Shown here: positions 23,194 to 33,868 of the stretch, in pieces
How the letters are laid out: each line of letters begins with the position of its first letter
Position numbering within the stretch: position 1 is the stretch's first letter
Assembly: GCA_963691705.1 (NCBI GenBank)
Contig: OY829542.1
Span: 43,707,105-43,771,104 of the forward strand
Reading direction: 5' to 3'
DNA length: 64,000 bases
Origin: Viola odorata
Taxonomy: Eukaryota > Streptophyta > Magnoliopsida > Malpighiales > Violaceae
Made by a program: the position numbers and the translations under genes
Notes under the pieces: model-generated
Databases searched by the model: none
What the model was told of the DNA's origin: nothing
Seen by the model: only the letters and a program-made list of their open reading frames with translations

Positions 23194-23637
23194 ATTAGAT
23201 AGACAGGAATTTTAAATGACAGGAAAGTAGTCGCTCAAGGAGGAGTATTTTAGATATAGTATGCAGGAAAGTAGTCGCTCAAGGAGGAGTATTTTAGATA
23301 TAGTATACAGGAATTTAAATGACAGGAAAGTAGTCGCTCAAGGAGGAGTATTTAGATAGACAGGAATTTTAAATGACAGGAAAGTAGTCGCTCAAGGAGG
23401 AGTATTTTAGATATACAGAAATTTAAATGACAGGAAAGTAATCGCTCAAGGAGGAGTATTTTAGATATAGTATGCAGGAATTTAAATGACAGGAAAGTAG
23501 TCGCTCAAGGAGGAGTATTTAGATAGACAGGAATTTTAAATGACAGGAAAGTGCTCAAGGAGGAGTATTTTAGATATACAGGAATTTAAATGACAGGAAA
23601 GTAGTCGCTCAAGGAGGAGTATTTAGATATGCAAGGT
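23194..23637. repeat. gtagtcgctcaaggaggagt array, right fragment
   Basis: Eight or so units round aaagtagtcgctcaaggagg, separated by tattttagatatagtatgc or by agacaggaattttaaatgac spacers of different lengths. It is the continuation of the array at 15380-15597. Confidence 0.9.
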
Positions 23638-23960
23638 GTATGTGGGGACGTGACCTATCACAACACTAAACAGACGAGATGTGGGGACGTGACCAATCAC
23701 AACTTTTAAATGATAAGGTGTATGCGGGGACGTGACCAATCACAACTTTTAAATGACAAGATGCGGGGACGTGACCAATCGCAACATTTTAAAAGACAAG
23801 GTGTTTGTGGGGACGTGACCTATCACAACACTAAACAGACAAGATGTGGGGACGTGACCAATCACAACTTTTAAATGACAAGATGCGGGGACGTGACCAA
23901 TCGCAACATTTTAAAAGACAAGGTGTATGTGGGGACGTGACCTATCACAACACTAAACAG
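23638..23960. repeat. About 39/44-bp alternating tandem array, 8 units
   Basis: The core ggggacgtgacc recurs at 23643, 23682, 23726, 23764, 23809, 23848, 23887 and 23931, so steps alternate near 39 and 44 bp. Alternation of cctatcacaacac and ccaatcacaactt variants gives a higher-order period of about 122 bp. Confidence 0.9.
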
Positions 23961-24129
23961 ATGGTGTAAAGGAAAAGTAAGTCTTACCTTGAACTTACCG
24001 TATGGATTGAAATTGATTTGAACGTGAGGGAGCGTGATCTGCCACATGAATTTGATTTAGGAGTGGTTGAAAGCCACCGTATTGTTGAGTTTTGACCGTG
24101 AGGGAGCGTGACCCGCCGCACGAAGTTAT
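23961..24129. other. Junction between two arrays
   Basis: Two diverged units around gtgagggagcgtgatctgcc (24025) and gtgagggagcgtgacccgcc (24098), about 73 bp apart, lead into the 103-bp array. Confidence 0.5.
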
Positions 24130-24835
24130 TTGGGAGTGGTAACGTACTCCATTCGATTGTTGATTGGATTTGTTTGATGGAAATCCAAGATGAGGGCATT
24201 AAAACGATGTTGTGATCGAAGACCCATGGTTGAAGGAGTGGTAACGTTCTCCATTCGATGTTGATTGGATTTTTTGACGAAAATCCAAGACGGCGAGGGC
24301 TTTACAACGATGTTGTCATCGAAGACCCATGGTTGAAGGAGTGGTAACATTTCTTCATTCGGATTATTGATTGGATTTCGATGAAAATCCAAGATGAGGG
24401 CATTACAACGATGTTGTGATCGAAGACCCATGGTTGAAGGAGTGGTAACGTTCTCCATTCGATGTTGATTGGATTTTTCGACGAAAATCCAAGACGGCGA
24501 GGGCTTTACAACAATGTTGTCATCGAAGACCCATGGTTGAAGGAGTGGTAACGTTCTCCATTCGGATTATTGATTGGATTTCGATGAAAATCCAAGACAT
24601 TACAACGATGTTGTGATCGAAGACCCATGGTTGAAGGAGTGGTAACGTTCTCCATTCGATGTTGATTGGATTTTTCGACGAAAATCCAAGACGGCGAGGG
24701 CTTTACAACGATGTTGTCATCGAAGACCCATGGTTGAAGGAGTGGTAACGTTCTCCATTCGATGTTGATTGGATTTTTCGACGAAAATCCAAGACGGCAA
24801 GGGCTTTACAACGATGTTGTCATCGAAGACCCAAT
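24130..24835. repeat. 103-bp tandem array, about 7 units
   Basis: cccatggttgaaggag recurs at 24223, 24326, 24427, 24530, 24624 and 24727, and a last diverged unit begins at 24830. Two unit types alternate (ttcgacgaaaatccaagacg and ttcgatgaaaatccaagatg). Each unit holds the short complementary pair ggatttt…aaaatcc. Confidence 0.92.
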
Positions 24836-26495
24836 TTGTGGCATGATTCCAACGAAGTGTATCTGTGTCCTGCAAATAGGAAAGAGGCAAACACAAAGCA
24901 GCACAGATAGAAAAAGAGATAGCAAAAGACCTATGCGCGAAATATCAAATATTCCTACATTTAACCCATGGCTTGCCCCCAAGTCTCTTTTGGGAATGAA
25001 AATGACCTCTTTGTTTAGGATAAAATCAAATCAAGTTTTATTTTTTGAGAGAAAAAAATGCATTCAAATTTCGTTATATAAACATGATTGATTCAAGTCT
25101 GGATAACGTCTGCGTCTTGTTCAGGAAATAACGACCTCAAGAACAAAACTTTCCCATGACATGTAGCTGTAAGCAATCCTCACCAGATATTAGTGTTTGC
25201 GCTCACGCTCAGAAAACAAGGCTATGTGTTTACACTCCTAAAAATGCAATAATCATAGCACAAAAAATTAAATTTGCAATGTCAATCTGAGTGAAAGATG
25301 CACATGCATAGGCCTACTAATAATCAAGAGGACTTTGCGAGGGAGGAAAAAGAGGAATTTGTAGAAGAAAGTGAAAAGTGTTGTGTTTGTTCTCTTTGCG
25401 GAAGGTTTAATGAGTTTGTGCTCGACGTCTGATTGCGATGAGGACAAATTGCGGTGAACGATGCTTGACGATTTGATCGTGGTGAGAGCAAAGTGCACAA
25501 GTTTCTTCTCTTTTGCTAGGAACGCTCTTCCTGTGATCGCCTTGATCAATTTTGATTAATGATTTCTTCGTACTTGCTTCTACTTTTATTGACATGGGTT
25601 CTTTGACACCCTCTTTTTGAATCTCTCTTTTTTTTTCCTTTTTTTTATTTTTTATTTTTATTCCCCTTTTCTCCCTTTTTTTTTTTTTTTTTTTTTTTTT
25701 TTCTTTCTTCTTTCTTTCTTTTTTCTTCTTTAAAATGTAAATACAAACAGCGAGTGAAGCAAGTACCATTTCCTTTATTTTGGCTCTTTTGGATAGCGAC
25801 CTTCGATTTTCTTCACCGCTTCTCCGTGTGTTAGCGCGGACTGTTAACCTTTGAGGGTTTCCTTTTCGTCCTGCTGATTCGTTGAAATGAACTTAACATG
25901 CTTTTGGCGCTTTAGTTGGCCAACTCCGCCGAGCACTTACTCATTTGTGATGAGTTTAGAAGAAGGCTTTGAAGTGTTTGATAGAGTCGTACATGGTGCA
26001 CAAGGTATGTGTTTGAGGGCAAAAGGTTAAAAAATGAAAATGTGGAAGAAAAGCAAAAGCAAAGTCCAATGTCATTTTAACTGTTATCCCATGTCTGATG
26101 GTTCATGTACCCTGGATATTATGCAAATCTAACTAGCACATAGCTTAGCATTTACACTCATGAAAGAAATAAGGCGTGAAGGCCCAGAGTACTCACATGG
26201 ATATGTTTTGTGACTGCTTTCATCTAAACATGTCATGGATATAAGAGCTAACAGACAAGATCATGTATGCTTATATAATTTCCAATGAACGCAAAATGAT
26301 GAATGCTTTGACTTAAAACGTTCAGAAAACGTGGGATGTTTTTGCTTTCCTGTTTTTTAGCCCAAGTAGTACAAGTACTAAGAGATTTTTTTTTGTTTTT
26401 TTTTTTTGTTGTTGTTGTTGTTTTTTTTTTTTTTGAGAAACCTACGCGTTACACGTGCATACTTGTAACAATGCCAATCGTAGAAATTTCTATAA
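24836..26495. other. Unique part of the TAT-like internal region
   Basis: No coding frame. The stretch at about 25130-25310 resembles 63040-63225 in another LTR element (shared blocks caaactttccc, gcaatcctca, atgtttaca-like). Long T runs occur at about 25676-25702 and 26384-26435. It is probably the conserved non-coding portion of the element. Confidence 0.55.
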
Positions 26496-27185
26496 TTTTG
26501 GACAATGTAAATTGCGAAAACATAAATTACGGAAATGTAAATTGCGGAAACGGAAATTGCAAAAATGTAAAAGGATCACTTCCCTGAAAAATGAGCTTGG
26601 ACATTGACACCTTCTTTTGGTCGTCATTTCACTCGCTTGCCCCCCAGTTTGCAAGCCTTGTTGTACCTGAAATGTAGATTTGCAGAAACGTAAATTGCGA
26701 AAACCTAAATTACAGAAACGTAAATTGCAAAAGGGGAAATTGTAAACGTAAAGGACAACTCCCCTGAAAAATGAGCTTTGACATTTTTCAACGCCTTCTT
26801 TTGGTTGTCATTTCACTCGCTTGCCCCCAAGTTTGCAAGTCTTGTTGTACCTGAAAGGTAAAATGGCAGAAATGTAAATAGCAGAAACATAAATTGCTGA
26901 AGTGTGAAAGGACGACTTCCCTGAAAAATGAGCTTTGACATTTTTTGACACCTTCTTCTGGTCGTCACTTCACTTGCTTGCCCCCAAGTTCACAAGTCGT
27001 GTTGTACCTGAAATGTAAAATTGCGAAAATGAAAATTGTGAAAACATAAATCACAGAAGCGTAAATTGCGAAAGGGGAAATTGTAAACACAAAGGACAAC
27101 TCCCTTGAAAAATGAGCTTTGACATTTTTCAACGCCTTCCTTCGGTTGTGACTCCATTCGCTTGCCCCCGAGTACAAGTCTCACT
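26496..27185. repeat. About 160-183-bp tandem array, 4 units
   Basis: aaaatgagctt recurs at 26587, 26767, 26925 and 27108. Each unit also has tcacttgcttgcccccaagt-type sequence and several short aaattgcgaaaac segments, which themselves form a subrepeat. Confidence 0.88.
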
Positions 27186-27391
27186 GCACCTAAAATAAAG
27201 AGGGGATTTAAATAGTAAATTCACAAGAAAAAGATATCACACGACGTTGAATTTTAAAATTGACGAAGAAAATAGATATATTGAAAAGAACACGTGGGTT
27301 GCCTCCCACGAAGCGTCCTTGTTTAAAGTCGTAGGCTCGACTAAGGCGAAGCTCCCTTCCATGCCTCGGTTATGCGATCAACATTGAAGTG

Positions 27392-27928
27392 GGGGGAATC
27401 GCTACATGATTTTTGAAAGGTGGGGTTTAAACCGCCACTGGATTTTTGAAAAGTGGGGCTTAAACTGCCACATGATTTTTTGAAATGTGGGGCGTGAACC
27501 GCCACATGATTTTTGAAAGGTGGGGCGTGAACCGCCACATGATTTTTGAAAGGTGGGGATTAAACCGCCACATGACTTTTTGAAAAGTGGGGTTTAAACC
27601 GCCACATGATTTTTTGAAATGTGGGGCTTGAACCGCCACATGATTTTTGAAAGGTGGGGTTTAAACCGCCACATTTTTTTGAAACGTGGGGCGTGAACCG
27701 CCACATGATTTTTTGAAATGTGGGGTTTAAATAGCCATATGATTTTTGAAAGGTGGGGATTAAACCGCCACATGATTTTTGAAAAGTGGGGCTTAAACCG
27801 CCACACGGTTTGTGAAATGTGGGGGCTTGAACCGCCACGTGATTTTTGAAAGGTGGGGTTTGAACCGCCACACGATTTTTTGAAAGGTGGGGATTAAACC
27901 GCCACACGATTTTTGAAAGTGGGGGTAG
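27392..27928. repeat. 33-bp tandem array, about 16 units
   Basis: The unit reads ccgccacatgatttttgaaa then ggtggggtttaaa with small length changes (33-35 bp). Within the unit ggtgg…ccgcc is complementary, so adjacent units can pair. Frames such as WRFKPHLSKIM arise only from the repeat. Confidence 0.95.
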
Positions 27929-28199
27929 CTCGCTTCATGGGAGCCATCGTTAACCTGAAAAGGTGAAGAGAAATAAAGTGAGTATGAGCGATATAATCCC
28001 GAGGCCTCCACGCTGCTTGTTCATTCTTCCGGCCACACTTTCACTTAATACTTTTAGGACGAATGAGAAGACGACACTTCGAATCGGCTTTCTTGGTGAA
28101 GATACGAAGGAAGCTTTTATTCATTCCAACGACGCAATGTGATCTTGGATGCTATCAACGAAACCCTTGAAGCAAAACGGCGCGAATAACTAATGTTAT
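27929..28199. other. Spacer between two arrays
   Basis: Non-repeated sequence of the TAT-like internal region with no coding frame. I see nothing else in it. Confidence 0.5.
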
Positions 28200-29150
28200 C
28201 ATGCTCGGAAAATCTCTAAATCCGTCGCCCAAGAAGGTTGATTTTTTGGCATGAGCATACTTCAATCTGTTATCGATAACGTTCGTGCTTTGGCCGAGCT
28301 GAAATTCCGAATTCATCGTATCCATATTGGCCCAGGTAGAAGATCGCGTGGCTGAGACCGAGAAAACTGTCATCCTTACGTCCAAATCATCTTCGAGAGA
28401 TACGCCACTCGAAAAAAAAAATCCCATTTTTGGCATGGAAAATTTTCAATGTGTTATGAATATCTTTCATGTTTAGGCTGAGTGGAAGTTCCGATTCCAT
28501 CTTATTGATATTAGCCAAAATAAAAGAACGCGCAGCTGGGGCTGAGTAGAGCAGCTGTCCTCGAGTTTAGAATTTTTTCCAGAGATTGGCTGCCCAGAAC
28601 TTTCTGAAATTTGGCATGGGCGAACTTCAACATGTTGGGAACATCTTTCATGTTTTGGCCGAGTGGAAAACCAGAGTAAATCACGTTGATAGTAGCCAAA
28701 ACAAAAGAACGCGCAACTGGGACCGAGAAGGGGCAACTTGCCCTTGTGTTCCGAATTTTTTCGTGAGAGTTTGGCTGCCCAGAAAAATCTTAATTTTGGC
28801 GTGCACATGACTCAACGTGTTGCCTACGTCTTTCATGTTTGGACCAAGTAGAAAGTCTGAGCCAACTACGTCCATATTGGCCAAAACAAAAGAGCGCGCA
28901 GCTGAAACCGAGAAGAAGTAGTTGTCCTTGCGTTCTGATTTTTTGTGAGAGATGTACTGCCCAGAACAATCTGAATTTTGGCGTGGGCATATTTCAACCT
29001 GTTGGCTACGTCTTTTGTGTTTTGTCCGAGTGGAAACTCTGAGCATATCGTATTGATATTGTCCCCGGAAGAAGAGCGCGCAGCTGAAACCGAGAAGAAG
29101 TAGCTGTCCTTGCATCCTGAAGCATCACACTCTATCATCTCTGCTCTAAT
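28200..29150. repeat. About 183-bp tandem array, 5 units
   Basis: The block gcgcgcagctgaaaccgaga (or variants) recurs at 28342, 28526, 28707, 28892 and 29074, steps 184, 181, 185 and 182 bp. Units also share tgcccagaa and atattggccaaaac. Copies are about 75-85 percent alike by eye. The length is close to one nucleosome repeat. Confidence 0.9.
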
Positions 29151-29778
29151 CTTGGTCATAACATCGGGAATAAAACTCAGATTTCAACGTGTCCCCTTGT
29201 TCCGACTGATCGCTGTAGCTTGACATCCCGAAAGTATTAAGTGAAAGCATCGTGGGTGTTGCCATTTGAGCGAACAAGTAAGGTGGGGTTATTTTACAAG
29301 AAAAGAAAATTATTACGTTAGCGGAAACAATACAACATGAGGAAAATATAAGTATAAAGTAAAACCGTAACACATAAACATGACATAAATGCACGAACAT
29401 GATGCAGATGCTAGGGTGACTCCAACTATTTCTAACTGGCTGAAAAAGTTCCCGAACGTTACCCTAAAAGGGGTCCCCTATAAACGGATACGAGAGCGTT
29501 GACCGAATCATGAAAGGATTCTGTGCGCTCAATCCATAAAAGGGTTCAACATCCGAGTTAGGGTTCATGAAAGCTTACCAAGGCGTGGGCCCCAGGACTT
29601 CACTACTACCAATCCTAATCCTATTTGGAGTTATGGCCGGCGATAGGCATTTATGCATGAGATGCATATGAACAATTTATTAAAGCCAATAGCATATAAC
29701 AATCACGAAAACCATTTATTTAAAGCAAGTAAATAATAAAAAAGCAAACACCATAAAACCGTCTTCGACCCTACTAGT
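29151..29778. other. Leader region of the TAT-like element
   Basis: About 0.6 kb next to the primer-binding site with no coding frame. A gag start would be expected near here in an autonomous relative and none is visible. Confidence 0.5.
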
Positions 29779-29795
29779 CCCCAGTGAAGTCGCCA
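29779..29795 (-). promoter_or_regulatory. Primer-binding site of the TAT-like element
   Basis: Three bases after the 5' LTR the minus strand reads TGGCGACTTCACTGGGG. It is close to the complement of the 3' end of plant tRNA-Arg (TGGCGACTCCGGTGGG), the primer used by TAT/Ogre elements. Confidence 0.7.
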
Positions 29796-29798
29796 AAC

Positions 29799-32202
29799 TG
29801 TCGCACCCCCTTTTTCATTGAAAACGAGTTTAGGATCGGGACGGGCCATAATGCGAGACAAGCGTTGGACTTGTCTTAACATCATGCAAAATGAAGTCGC
29901 CACCCTAATTTTTCTAAGGTTTAGGGAACCTAATCGTCATGGCATAAAAATAAATAAACTAAGGTACAATGGTCTAAACCAAAGAACAACGGTTCGAGGT
30001 CGTATTTATGGACTTGGGAAGGCGTTAGGCACCCAAGTCACATCCTTAAAAAAGGTTACCGGTATGCGAGGTGTTCTGAGAAAAATATGTTTTAAACATG
30101 TAATTTGGGCCCTCGAAGGTGACGTTACATCTTAGCATTTAGGACTTGTTATTTCCGTTTGGGTCAGAGGAACGGGGTTACCGTTTTGTCTCTATGCTAG
30201 AGCGGACGTTCCCCCTTTATCATTGGGCCATGCATGATTATCTAGTTACTAAGTGACCTGTCATGGAAAAAACTAGCATCGTACTTTTTTATGAATGCAC
30301 ATATGGTTGGTATGGCCTTTGGAGCCATTATGCGTATCACTTAACAAGAGAAACAAATAATTTCATGGTAATTAAACGCGAGTGGTGTAAACATGTAAGC
30401 ATGTGGGTTGATTTTACTCATTAGCAATTCTATATGTCATGCATACGATTTAGTGGTTCTAGCATTTCCTAAGTGGTTATGTATACGATAAGGTTAAGGC
30501 TTTGGACCTTCGTGTAAACAAACAAGGAAACGTTTAAGGTAATCTTACCTTTTGGACGAACCCCGATCGATGACAATTGACATAAATACTTTAGGTATAC
30601 AAACATACACGATTTTTAACTACTTAGCTAATTATTACAAACCATAATTCAAAATAATAACTACTTATCTAATTATTACAAATTGGAGGTCGGAATAATT
30701 AATGTAGCTAATTATTACAACAAGTCGATTAAAATAACCTTGCGAATAAAGACTTGAATCTTTTTTACCTACAAAGTGAAAAGTATTAGTGATAGTTCGA
30801 AAAACAATAAATAATAAAACACATGCAAATATTTATTTAATTTCCAGCAAGCAATTAATTAAATAAACACGGCGAACAAGTAAACAAATTATTTCATACG
30901 AAAGAACATATGAAAATTTAAACATGGTATAAGGTAAATAATTTATCGCATACGAGAAGTCATACGAAAAATTAACACTAGAGTTTATGAAAAATAATTT
31001 GTACGCACACGAACATTTTACGCAAATTAAATGGGCTGGGCTAGGCCAGCTTTCTAATTTTTTGAACAACAACAAATGGGCTTGGAATAAATCCAAGCCC
31101 AAGACTTTAATTAAAACAAGCCCACGCGTTACCTTTCTTTCCTCCTCCTTCTTCATTTGGGCTTGGCATAAACCAAGCCCATAACCAAACAATTAAAGCA
31201 GCACAGACCACGTCTTAACCCTCACCTCCTGTTCAATCGTCTTCTTCATCCAAACGGACCAGAACAGTGCAGCAGCAACGGCAAACAGCAGCAGCTCCGG
31301 TGACAGGAGCAGTACGGCAAACAGCGGCAGCGCAGCAGACCAGCAGCAACGACACTCGTTTATAACCTCCAGCCGACCAGCATCGAGGCAGCAGCGGCTG
31401 TGGAGAGCAGCAGCAGCGGCGCAGCGCAGGCAAGGCAGCAGCGGCGACGGAGAACAGCAGCAGCGGCGACGGAGAACAACAGCAGCAGCGCAGCGCCGGA
31501 AAGGCAGCAACTGCGACGGCGAGGAAACTAGCTGAAATCAAAGGGAGGGGGAGGACTAGAGCCGGATTCGTCCCCCCTTTTGTCATTGTTGTGAGGGTGC
31601 TCTATTTATAGAGGAAAATTTGGAGTCGGTTGGGAGAGTGTGTGGCTGGAAATCGGCAGGTTTGGGTATGTGGCTAGGTGATGTTTGGAAGATATTTATT
31701 TAATTGGTTTGAACGGGATATTTTTTGTACGAGCGAAATCGCTCGAAAATGAAATTAAAGTCAAACCGAGGATGCCACGACGTGCAGAAAAATAAGACGA
31801 AAAAAACGATATACAGTAAAGAAATGCAAAACTTGATTTGACGCATTTATTTTCTCTTTCGGAAATGTTAAAAGTTCTGACGTAAAATAAATGTCCTTAC
31901 GATAAAAATTGAACGAAACAAAACTCGATGGCGTGAATGAGAAAAATAGTACGTAATTATCAATTAAAGAAATTACACGTCCGACCCACGGTCGGAGAAA
32001 ACTTACTCGGGACCGAGAGAAGTTCGAGCGAAAAGACAGTTAAAAGTACAAAAAAATTGAAAGTGCATGAAATGACACGAAATATTAAACAAACTAGCCT
32101 AGGACCAAGAATCGACAGAAATTTGACCTAGAAGAGCTATTAAATGCGGTAAACGTTAAATATGTGAAATTGTGACTAGAAATCCAAAATCGGGTAGCAA
32201 CA
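29799..32202 (-). repeat. TAT-like 5' LTR (2404 bp)
   Basis: Reads on the minus strand from TGTTGCTACCCG (32202) to GGGGGTGCGACA (29799). The promoter TATAAATA lies at 31610-31603 (minus). Downstream is a CAG/CTG-rich stretch (31260-31510). The same start and end sequences bound the solo LTR at 50418-55675, which supports these limits. Confidence 0.85.
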
Positions 32203-32207
32203 GAAGT

Positions 32208-33004
32208 AGCATCCATGTTCCACCCATGAAGATTTTCACATGAATAAGCACCCTGACATGGGATTACACAACATTTTAAGGAATATTTTTGCACAATTTA
32301 AGGAATATTTATGCGCTGTTTATTGAATATTTTACCAATATTGAACTAAACCCTAAACAGGACCATAAATGGTAATGGATAACAAAATAATATAATTGTG
32401 AAACACCAGACAACAACCAAAAAGGAACCTCACTGATGGTCCACCACAAAGTTCAATAACCACACTACAGATCTGAACAGATAAAGAAGAAAATAAAAAA
32501 GACAGAAATGAACTAATTGTAAATAGATAAAGAATAAAGAATAAAGAAAACCCAAAATCAAAATCAATTTGAATATGCTGACACACACTTCAATGCCACA
32601 GTTGTGTTGTTGTCATTAAGGCGGGAAAAAGACCCATCACTAACCTCACAAATGCAGCGGAGTCAATCCAACACAGATTCACCTTTTCCTTTCCTGTCCT
32701 TTGTTTGCTTCTTTAGCGCAGAGATGGAACGATTCGTTCCCAAAAGAGCCAACCTTCCGTTCTTCGTATTTGCACTGATCTTCCTCTTCCGCTTCGTCTT
32801 CTACAAATGGTCCTAAACCGTAACGGAATCTCCTCTCTCTCTCTCTTCGTTCTCTCTCTTTCAGTTTATGGTGCTGCTCTTGCCTCTTTCCTTTTTTCTT
32901 TTATATTTCTTCCTTTTTTCCTGACAAGGGAAAAATAAACGGATCTTTATTTTATTTTCGGTTGTTTTCAGAAGAAAGAAAGAAAAGGTTTTTCAAATTT
33001 TAAA
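32208..33004 (-). pseudogene. Upstream part of the MULE transposase gene: leader, probable intron and first coding codons
   Basis: Coding sequence continues here from across the retrotransposon: about 15 codons (32208-32252, containing GGTWM) are in the same frame as the exon starting at 11983 once one copy of GAAGT is discounted. A CATGTCAG acceptor lies at 32253 and a GTTAGT donor at 32644, giving a candidate leader intron of about 390 bp. Upstream sequence (32700-32820) resembles the leader of the GRF gene. The start codon is uncertain, and the Met in the GGTWM region is the first in frame. Confidence 0.6.
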
Positions 33005-33233
33005 AATAAAACATGGTTTAAACACTTAATTAATTAATTACAAGGTGACTGGTGAAAAAAGTGAAGGAAACCGGGTGTAGGGAGTAAAACTGACGGGTCC
33101 GTTGGTCAAAGTGGACGGAGACCACACTTCGCTCGGTCAACGTAGTTCAGAGGAGGTGTATTAGCATTTTTGAAGTTCAGGGGAGGAGTTTGTTTTTCGC
33201 GGTTAGTACATGGGTGCTTTAAGCTATTACCCC
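33005..33233 (-). repeat. MULE right terminal inverted repeat
   Basis: Inverted counterpart of 6838-7066, ending at 33233 and followed by the second TTTCTTTTTT target duplication. It lies upstream of the minus-strand transposase and is its likely promoter region. Confidence 0.9.
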
Positions 33234-33868
33234 TTTCTTTTTTCTCCTCTCTCCCTCACCACTTTCTCTACGTCATTTCCTTCTTCTTTTTTAATCTCCT
33301 CTCCTCTCATTCTCTTGTTCTTTTATAAAAATTGGTTTCTAGGAATAGTATATTTGATATTCGATTCAATAAATTTGATATTCGATTCATGTATAAAAGA
33401 CTATTTATCTCTCCTTTTATTTATCCTTTTTTTTTCAATTTTTATTTGTTGGTATATATATTTCTGATAAAAAAAAAAGTGGATATAAAAAACATAAATC
33501 AAATTTTATCATCCATTGTGCAAATTATACAAATTTTCATGTTCCATTTTAACATTTTTTTTAATTAATAAAAGAACATGAGAAGAAAGGAAAAGGAAAA
33601 ATGGAAACGGAAAAATGATAGCAGACAAGACGAAGGAAGGAAGGGGAGAGAGGATGACGCAGAGAAAGTGGTGAGGGAGAGAGAGGAGAGAAAAAAGAGA
33701 AAAAATTGAATGGCGTGACAGAGAGATTTATTTATTTATTTATTAGATAATAGTTATATTACCTTTGTAACCTTATATTTATTAAAATGTTTCGAGGGAT
33801 AATCATTGTCCATTGAAAAATTGACACAATGCTAACCTACCCATGAAGTGGGCAGATTAACAAAACTC

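Larger units (their letters stand above)
11989..32202 (-). mobile_element. TAT/Ogre-like non-autonomous LTR retrotransposon with inverted LTRs
   Basis: The unit starts TGTTGCTACCCG at 11989, ends CGGGTAGCAACA at 32202 and is flanked by GAAGT on both sides (11984-11988, 32203-32207). Orientation is minus: the 5' LTR is 29799-32202, followed on that strand by a primer-binding site TGGCGACTTCACTGGGG that fits tRNA-Arg, as in TAT/Ogre elements. A polypurine tract (AAAGAGGGGGCAAC) sits at the other end of the internal region (14386-14403). No gag or pol is detectable in the internal region, which is largely tandem repeats, so it would have depended on a relative for proteins. A 7.6 kb gypsy element is inserted at 15603-23188. 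The 3' LTR is inverted relative to the 5' LTR. Confidence 0.8.
6838..33233. mobile_element. Mutator-like element (MULE) with two convergent genes, disrupted by retrotransposons
   Basis: Both ends read GGGTAATAGCTTAAAGCACC inward and are flanked by the 10-bp direct repeat TTTCTTTTTT (6828-6837 and 33234-33243), as expected for Mutator-type insertion. Terminal inverted repeats are about 229 bp. Inside are a GRF-type zinc-finger gene read from the left end and a MuDR-type transposase read from the right end, converging at about 7.7-8.4 kb. Of 26.4 kb, 20.2 kb is the nested TAT-like retrotransposon (11989-32202), so the original MULE was about 6.2 kb. The transposase has frame lesions and the insertion, so this copy should no longer be autonomous. 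Confidence 0.9.
6673..33868. mobile_element. Family X foldback element, copy 2, split by the MULE
   Basis: The left part (about 6673-6837) and right part (33244-33868) carry inverted sequences related to copy 1, for example TAGGTTAGCATTGTG near 6680 and its complement near 33825, and GAGTTTTGTTAATCTGCC on the minus strand from 33868. About 17 terminal bases are missing on the left, next to copy 1. The inserted MULE at 6838-33233 is bounded by TTTCTTTTTT on both sides, so the original element was only about 0.8 kb. Internal inverted CT/GA tracts (33244-33275 against 33655-33700) show that it was also a foldback. Confidence 0.65.

Noticed and set aside
27341..28011. Minus-strand frames made of WRFKPHLSK-like units
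   Set aside because: Produced by the 33-bp array in several overlapping frames at once; no gene-like sequence.
27392..29150. Regularly spaced repeats that could suggest a CRISPR array
   Set aside because: The sequence is plant nuclear DNA. Units are contiguous tandem repeats without unique spacers, and no cas genes are present.
11989..32202. Interpretation as one giant DNA transposon with 2.4 kb inverted repeats
   Set aside because: The 5-bp duplication, TG…CA ends, tRNA-Arg-like primer site, polypurine tract and an independent solo copy at 50418-55675 identify the arms as LTRs.
32604..32816. 70-residue plus-strand frame with a hydrophobic end
   Set aside because: It lies on the reverse strand of the transposase leader and resembles the leader of the other MULE gene; no independent support.
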